Assembly: GCF_017744155.1 (NCBI RefSeq)
Contig: NZ_JAGHQT010000015.1
Location: 1 to 64,000, forward strand
Reading direction: 5' to 3'
Length of the DNA: 64,000 nucleotides
From: Endozoicomonas sp. G2_1
GTDB lineage: Bacteria; Pseudomonadota; Gammaproteobacteria; Enterobacterales; Alteromonadaceae
Numbering within the stretch: position 1 is the first letter of the stretch; each line of letters begins with the position of its first letter. The notes beneath the pieces were generated by a model. That model worked only from the letters and a program-made list of their open reading frames with translations. It did not search any database and was not told where the DNA came from. The position numbers were made by a program, and so were the translations under genes. Of the stretch, positions 61,801-64,000 are shown piece after piece.

Positions 61801-62514
61801 TTAGTGGCGAGGAGCATCAATAACAACCACTTCAGCATCACCTAGTGCTTTAATGATGATTTGTTGTTGCTTTGACACTTCAGCGCCATCTCCTGCATTA
61901 AGCACTTGGCTCTGTGCACCATCTACTATCTCAATACTGCCTTTAGAGCACAAGACGTAAACTTGGTGTTCAATACTGTGCTCAATTTCAGTGCCTTGAT
62001 TGAGTAAGCCACCATAAATACGCGCGTGTTGATGAATAAACAATGCTTGTTCACTGTCTTCAGGGTAGCCAGACACTAATAAAGGCAGCTCTTGGTCACT
62101 GGCTTGGCTTGGAAATGCTTTGGCATCCCAACGCGGCGTAACATCGTATTGGTTAGGCTCAATCCAAATTTGATAAAAGGTCAATGGCTCCTTGCTACGG
62201 TTGTATTCTGAGTGGCTAATACCGGAACCTGCACTCATGACCTGGACTTGACCCGATGGCGTTACGCCTTGATTACCCTCACTGTCCTTATGAGTAATAG
62301 CACCTGAGCGAACAAAGCTGATTATTTCCATATTGCGATGAGGGTGGGTGGCAAACCCTGTATTGGGGGCGACCCAGTCATCGTTAATCACTCTTAAGGT
62401 GCCAAAACCGATTCGGCTCGGGTTGTAGTAATGGCCAAAACTGAAGTGATGGCGTGACTTTAACCAGCCGTGATTGGCATGGCCGAGCTGGCTAACTGGG
62501 TAGTGCGTTATCAT
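61801..62514 (-). CDS. Pirin-family protein (YhhW/YhaK-like)
   Basis: A 237-residue bicupin. The metal ligands His57, His59, His101 and Glu103 (HPHRNMEI and GISHSEYNRS) match exactly the numbering of E. coli YhhW, which has quercetinase activity. ATG 62514 follows the consensus AAGGAGGTCAAG; the longer frame to 62583 would start inside the upstream gene. Its Shine-Dalgarno overlaps the stop region of the glutathionyl-hydroquinone reductase gene, so the two are coupled. Confidence 0.92.
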   Translation of the reverse strand: MITHYPVSQLGHANHGWLKSRHHFSFGHYYNPSRIGFGTLRVINDDWVAPNTGFATHPHRNMEIISFVRSGAITHKDSEGNQGVTPSGQVQVMSAGSGISHSEYNRSKEPLTFYQIWIEPNQYDVTPRWDAKAFPSQASDQELPLLVSGYPEDSEQALFIHQHARIYGGLLNQGTEIEHSIEHQVYVLCSKGSIEIVDGAQSQVLNAGDGAEVSKQQQIIIKALGDAEVVVIDAPRH

Positions 62515-62524
62515 CTTGACCTCC

Positions 62525-63484
62525 TTAGAGTTGATCGCGGTGGTGCGCTTGATTAAAGTCTTGCTCTGGTCCGAGTGGGACAATTAGCGTCGGGTTGATT
62601 GTTTTATGGCTCGCGTAGTAATGGCGCTTGCTGTAAGGCAAGTCGACGGTTTTGCTAACGTCTTTAAATTGGTATAGCTCGCGCAAATAGCCGCTGATGT
62701 TGTCAAAGGCTTCGAGTTGATTGCGATTACATTTAAAGTGGCCAAAATAAACCGCATCGAATCGAATTAAAGTCGTAAATAAACGCCAATCAGCTTCGGT
62801 CAGCTGGTTTCCTGCTAAATAACGATGACTTGCTAAATGCTGCTCAAGCCAATCTAAACTGTCAAACAGTTGCTGGTAAGCATGCTCGTAAGCTGCTTGT
62901 GTTGTGGCAAAACCAGCGCGGTAAACACCGTTGTTGATGGTGTCGTAAATACGACTGTTGAGTTGATCTATTTCTGGACGCAATGACGCAGGGTAATAGT
63001 CGTCAGTATTACCAGTAATGTCGTTAAACGCTGAATTGAGGATACGAATAATTTCACTGGACTCGTTGTTAACGATGGTTTGTGTTTTTTTGTCCCACAG
63101 CACAGGCACTGTCACTCGACCTTGGTAGTCAGGTGCTGCTTTTAGGTATAACTGATACAAGTAGTTGTGCTGATATAAATGATCTTGAAACTGCTCGTTT
63201 TCAAGATCAAACTCCCAGCCGTTTTCAAGCATTTCAGCCTTAACAACGCTGACTGAAATCACATCTTCTAATTGCTTGAGTTGTCTAAAAATTAAAGTTC
63301 GGTGAGCCCAAGGGCAAGCCAATGACACATATAAGTGATAGCGGCCAGCCTCGGCGGGATATTTGCTGTTTGGGTCTGCTGAGATAGTATCTCTAAAGCG
63401 GCTTTCTTGACGCTCAAATTGACCTTTCGATGCCTTAGTATCGTACCATTGATCGACCCATTTTCCGTTGACAATTAATCCCAT
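62525..63484 (-). CDS. yqjG: Glutathionyl-hydroquinone reductase (YqjG-like, Xi-class GST)
   Basis: A 319-residue Xi-class glutathione transferase. Catalytic Cys57 lies in SLACPWAHRT, the family motif. The thioredoxin-like domain is followed by the all-helical domain (LAGNQLTEADWRLFTTLIRF, YFGHFKCNRN). It reduces glutathionyl-hydroquinones back to hydroquinone with glutathione, recycling quinones trapped by GSH. ATG 63484 follows TTGGAGTTTATC; the frame to 63496 adds four residues. It lies between the DoxX and pirin genes, an order like E. coli yqjF-yqjG with yhaK close by. Confidence 0.93.
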   Translation of the reverse strand: MGLIVNGKWVDQWYDTKASKGQFERQESRFRDTISADPNSKYPAEAGRYHLYVSLACPWAHRTLIFRQLKQLEDVISVSVVKAEMLENGWEFDLENEQFQDHLYQHNYLYQLYLKAAPDYQGRVTVPVLWDKKTQTIVNNESSEIIRILNSAFNDITGNTDDYYPASLRPEIDQLNSRIYDTINNGVYRAGFATTQAAYEHAYQQLFDSLDWLEQHLASHRYLAGNQLTEADWRLFTTLIRFDAVYFGHFKCNRNQLEAFDNISGYLRELYQFKDVSKTVDLPYSKRHYYASHKTINPTLIVPLGPEQDFNQAHHRDQL

Positions 63485-63515
63485 GATAAACTCCAAATAA
63501 CAGTTGGTTGAGCTA

Positions 63516-63546
63516 ACTCGCGTCGATGACTTTACTCGTCGCGAGT
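63516..63546 (-). promoter_or_regulatory. Intercistronic hairpin between the DoxX and YqjG genes
   Basis: ACTCGCG (63516-63522) pairs with CGCGAGT (63540-63546) over a 17-base loop, in the 89-base space between the genes. No U-run. It may stabilise or partly attenuate the transcript. Confidence 0.35.
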
Positions 63547-63573
63547 AGCAGTTTGATTTGTTTTAATTCTTTA

Positions 63574-63993
63574 TTACTTCAATCTTGCTGCAATAACATT
63601 GTCTAGGCTGAATTTTCCAGCACCTTGAATCACCAATGCGGCAGAAATTGCCAGTAAGGCCAAACCAAATTCGTAGCCGTTGTTGCTGATAAACAAGCCG
63701 TGCTCTAAGTGAACGGTGACAATGGCGACAACCATGGTTATTGCCAAAACAAGCGCACTGGGCCTAGTGAGTAAGCCGACAATCAACAGTAGGCCGCCAA
63801 AAAATTCAGCACTACCGGCTAACAAGGCCATAGCGTAGCCTGGCGTTAAACCAATTGAAGCCATCCATTGACCTGTGCCTTCTAGACCATAGCCGCCAAA
63901 CCACGCAAACAGTTTTTGCCCGCCGTGGGCCGCAAAAATAATACCGGCGATCACTCGAAGCGGTAAGCTTGATAAGGTTGGTGTTGATGACAA
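63574..63993 (-). CDS. DoxX-family membrane protein (YqjF-like), start uncertain
   Basis: A protein of at least 139 residues with four membrane helices and DoxX signatures (IAGIIFAAHGGQKLFAWFGG, GSAEFFGGLLLIVGLLTRPS). E. coli YqjF is of this type and is encoded with YqjG. The only in-window start is TTG 63993; the frame is still open at the right edge, so the true start may lie outside. Inner-membrane role in quinone or thiol stress is inferred from family and neighbours. Confidence 0.85.
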   Translation of the reverse strand: MSSTPTLSSLPLRVIAGIIFAAHGGQKLFAWFGGYGLEGTGQWMASIGLTPGYAMALLAGSAEFFGGLLLIVGLLTRPSALVLAITMVVAIVTVHLEHGLFISNNGYEFGLALLAISAALVIQGAGKFSLDNVIAARLK

Positions 63994-64000
63994 AATTTTA

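Overview
The window looks like a chromosomal segment of a marine gammaproteobacterium of the Alteromonadales, probably Colwelliaceae-like. This rests on the moderately AT-rich coding style, the classic gammaproteobacterial leuS-lptE-holA-nadD-rsfS-rlmH-mrdA-rodA-rlpA-dacA cluster, and the protein families found around it. The genus is an inference. No tRNA, rRNA, CRISPR array, prophage or recognisable defence island was seen.

Layout. 1-123: apparent right end of an IS200/IS605-type element. 312-2062: a multi-pass membrane glycosyltransferase-like gene facing a small exported protein of unknown function. 2242-13941 (minus strand): the core cell-elongation, ribosome and tRNA cluster, with ybeL (plus) divergent from leuS. 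14810-23152: a LonB-like protease, an exported beta-solenoid protein with eight 18-residue repeats, a beta-barrel protein, the cold-shock helicase deaD with a long leader, and a solitary 4-hydroxyphenylpyruvate dioxygenase.

23234-36255 is an accessory redox and electrophile-stress region: an HxlR sensor facing mdaB plus a thioredoxin-like peroxiredoxin; a thioesterase; an SDR; an alpha/beta hydrolase; three NTF2/SnoaL-like domains (two exported, one fused to a flavodoxin-like quinone reductase); LysR regulators; and an MFS exporter. Two operons here carry an almost identical 71-bp promoter block with the LysR-type palindrome TTATTAG-N7-CTAATAA. A near copy lies in front of the LysR gene at 33134, so these genes look like a small LysR regulon visible in the sequence itself. 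This is the best candidate for an undescribed system in the window.

36337-48556: a Cys-rich exported protein with a metal-type TonB receptor; a GNAT; a LysR divergent from a degenerate metallo-beta-lactamase-fold protein; a DoxX; and a LysR divergent from a MexEF-like RND pump whose third gene is a MexS-like oxidoreductase. 48699-54133: mtfA; a decayed NTF2-like gene whose 3' end is fused to the 3' end of a convergent quinone oxidoreductase (both genes truncated); LysR; gltS; and a porin preceded by a perfect 34-bp palindrome. 54389-58861: a TPR plus DUF2306-like membrane protein operon divergent from a NarL-type two-component system, with a perfect 12-bp inverted repeat between them, then a 47-codon gene with a strong terminator. 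58936-64000: acyl-CoA ligase, AraC regulator, and a pirin / glutathionyl-hydroquinone reductase / DoxX operon resembling E. coli yqjF-yqjG-yhaK.

The recurring theme of 23-64 kb is quinone and electrophile handling (MdaB, flavodoxin fusion, two MDR oxidoreductases, YqjG-type reductase, pirin, RND efflux), each unit with its own local regulator. Several genes use GTG or TTG starts; starts were corrected where a ribosome binding site, signal peptide or family N-terminus decided the matter.
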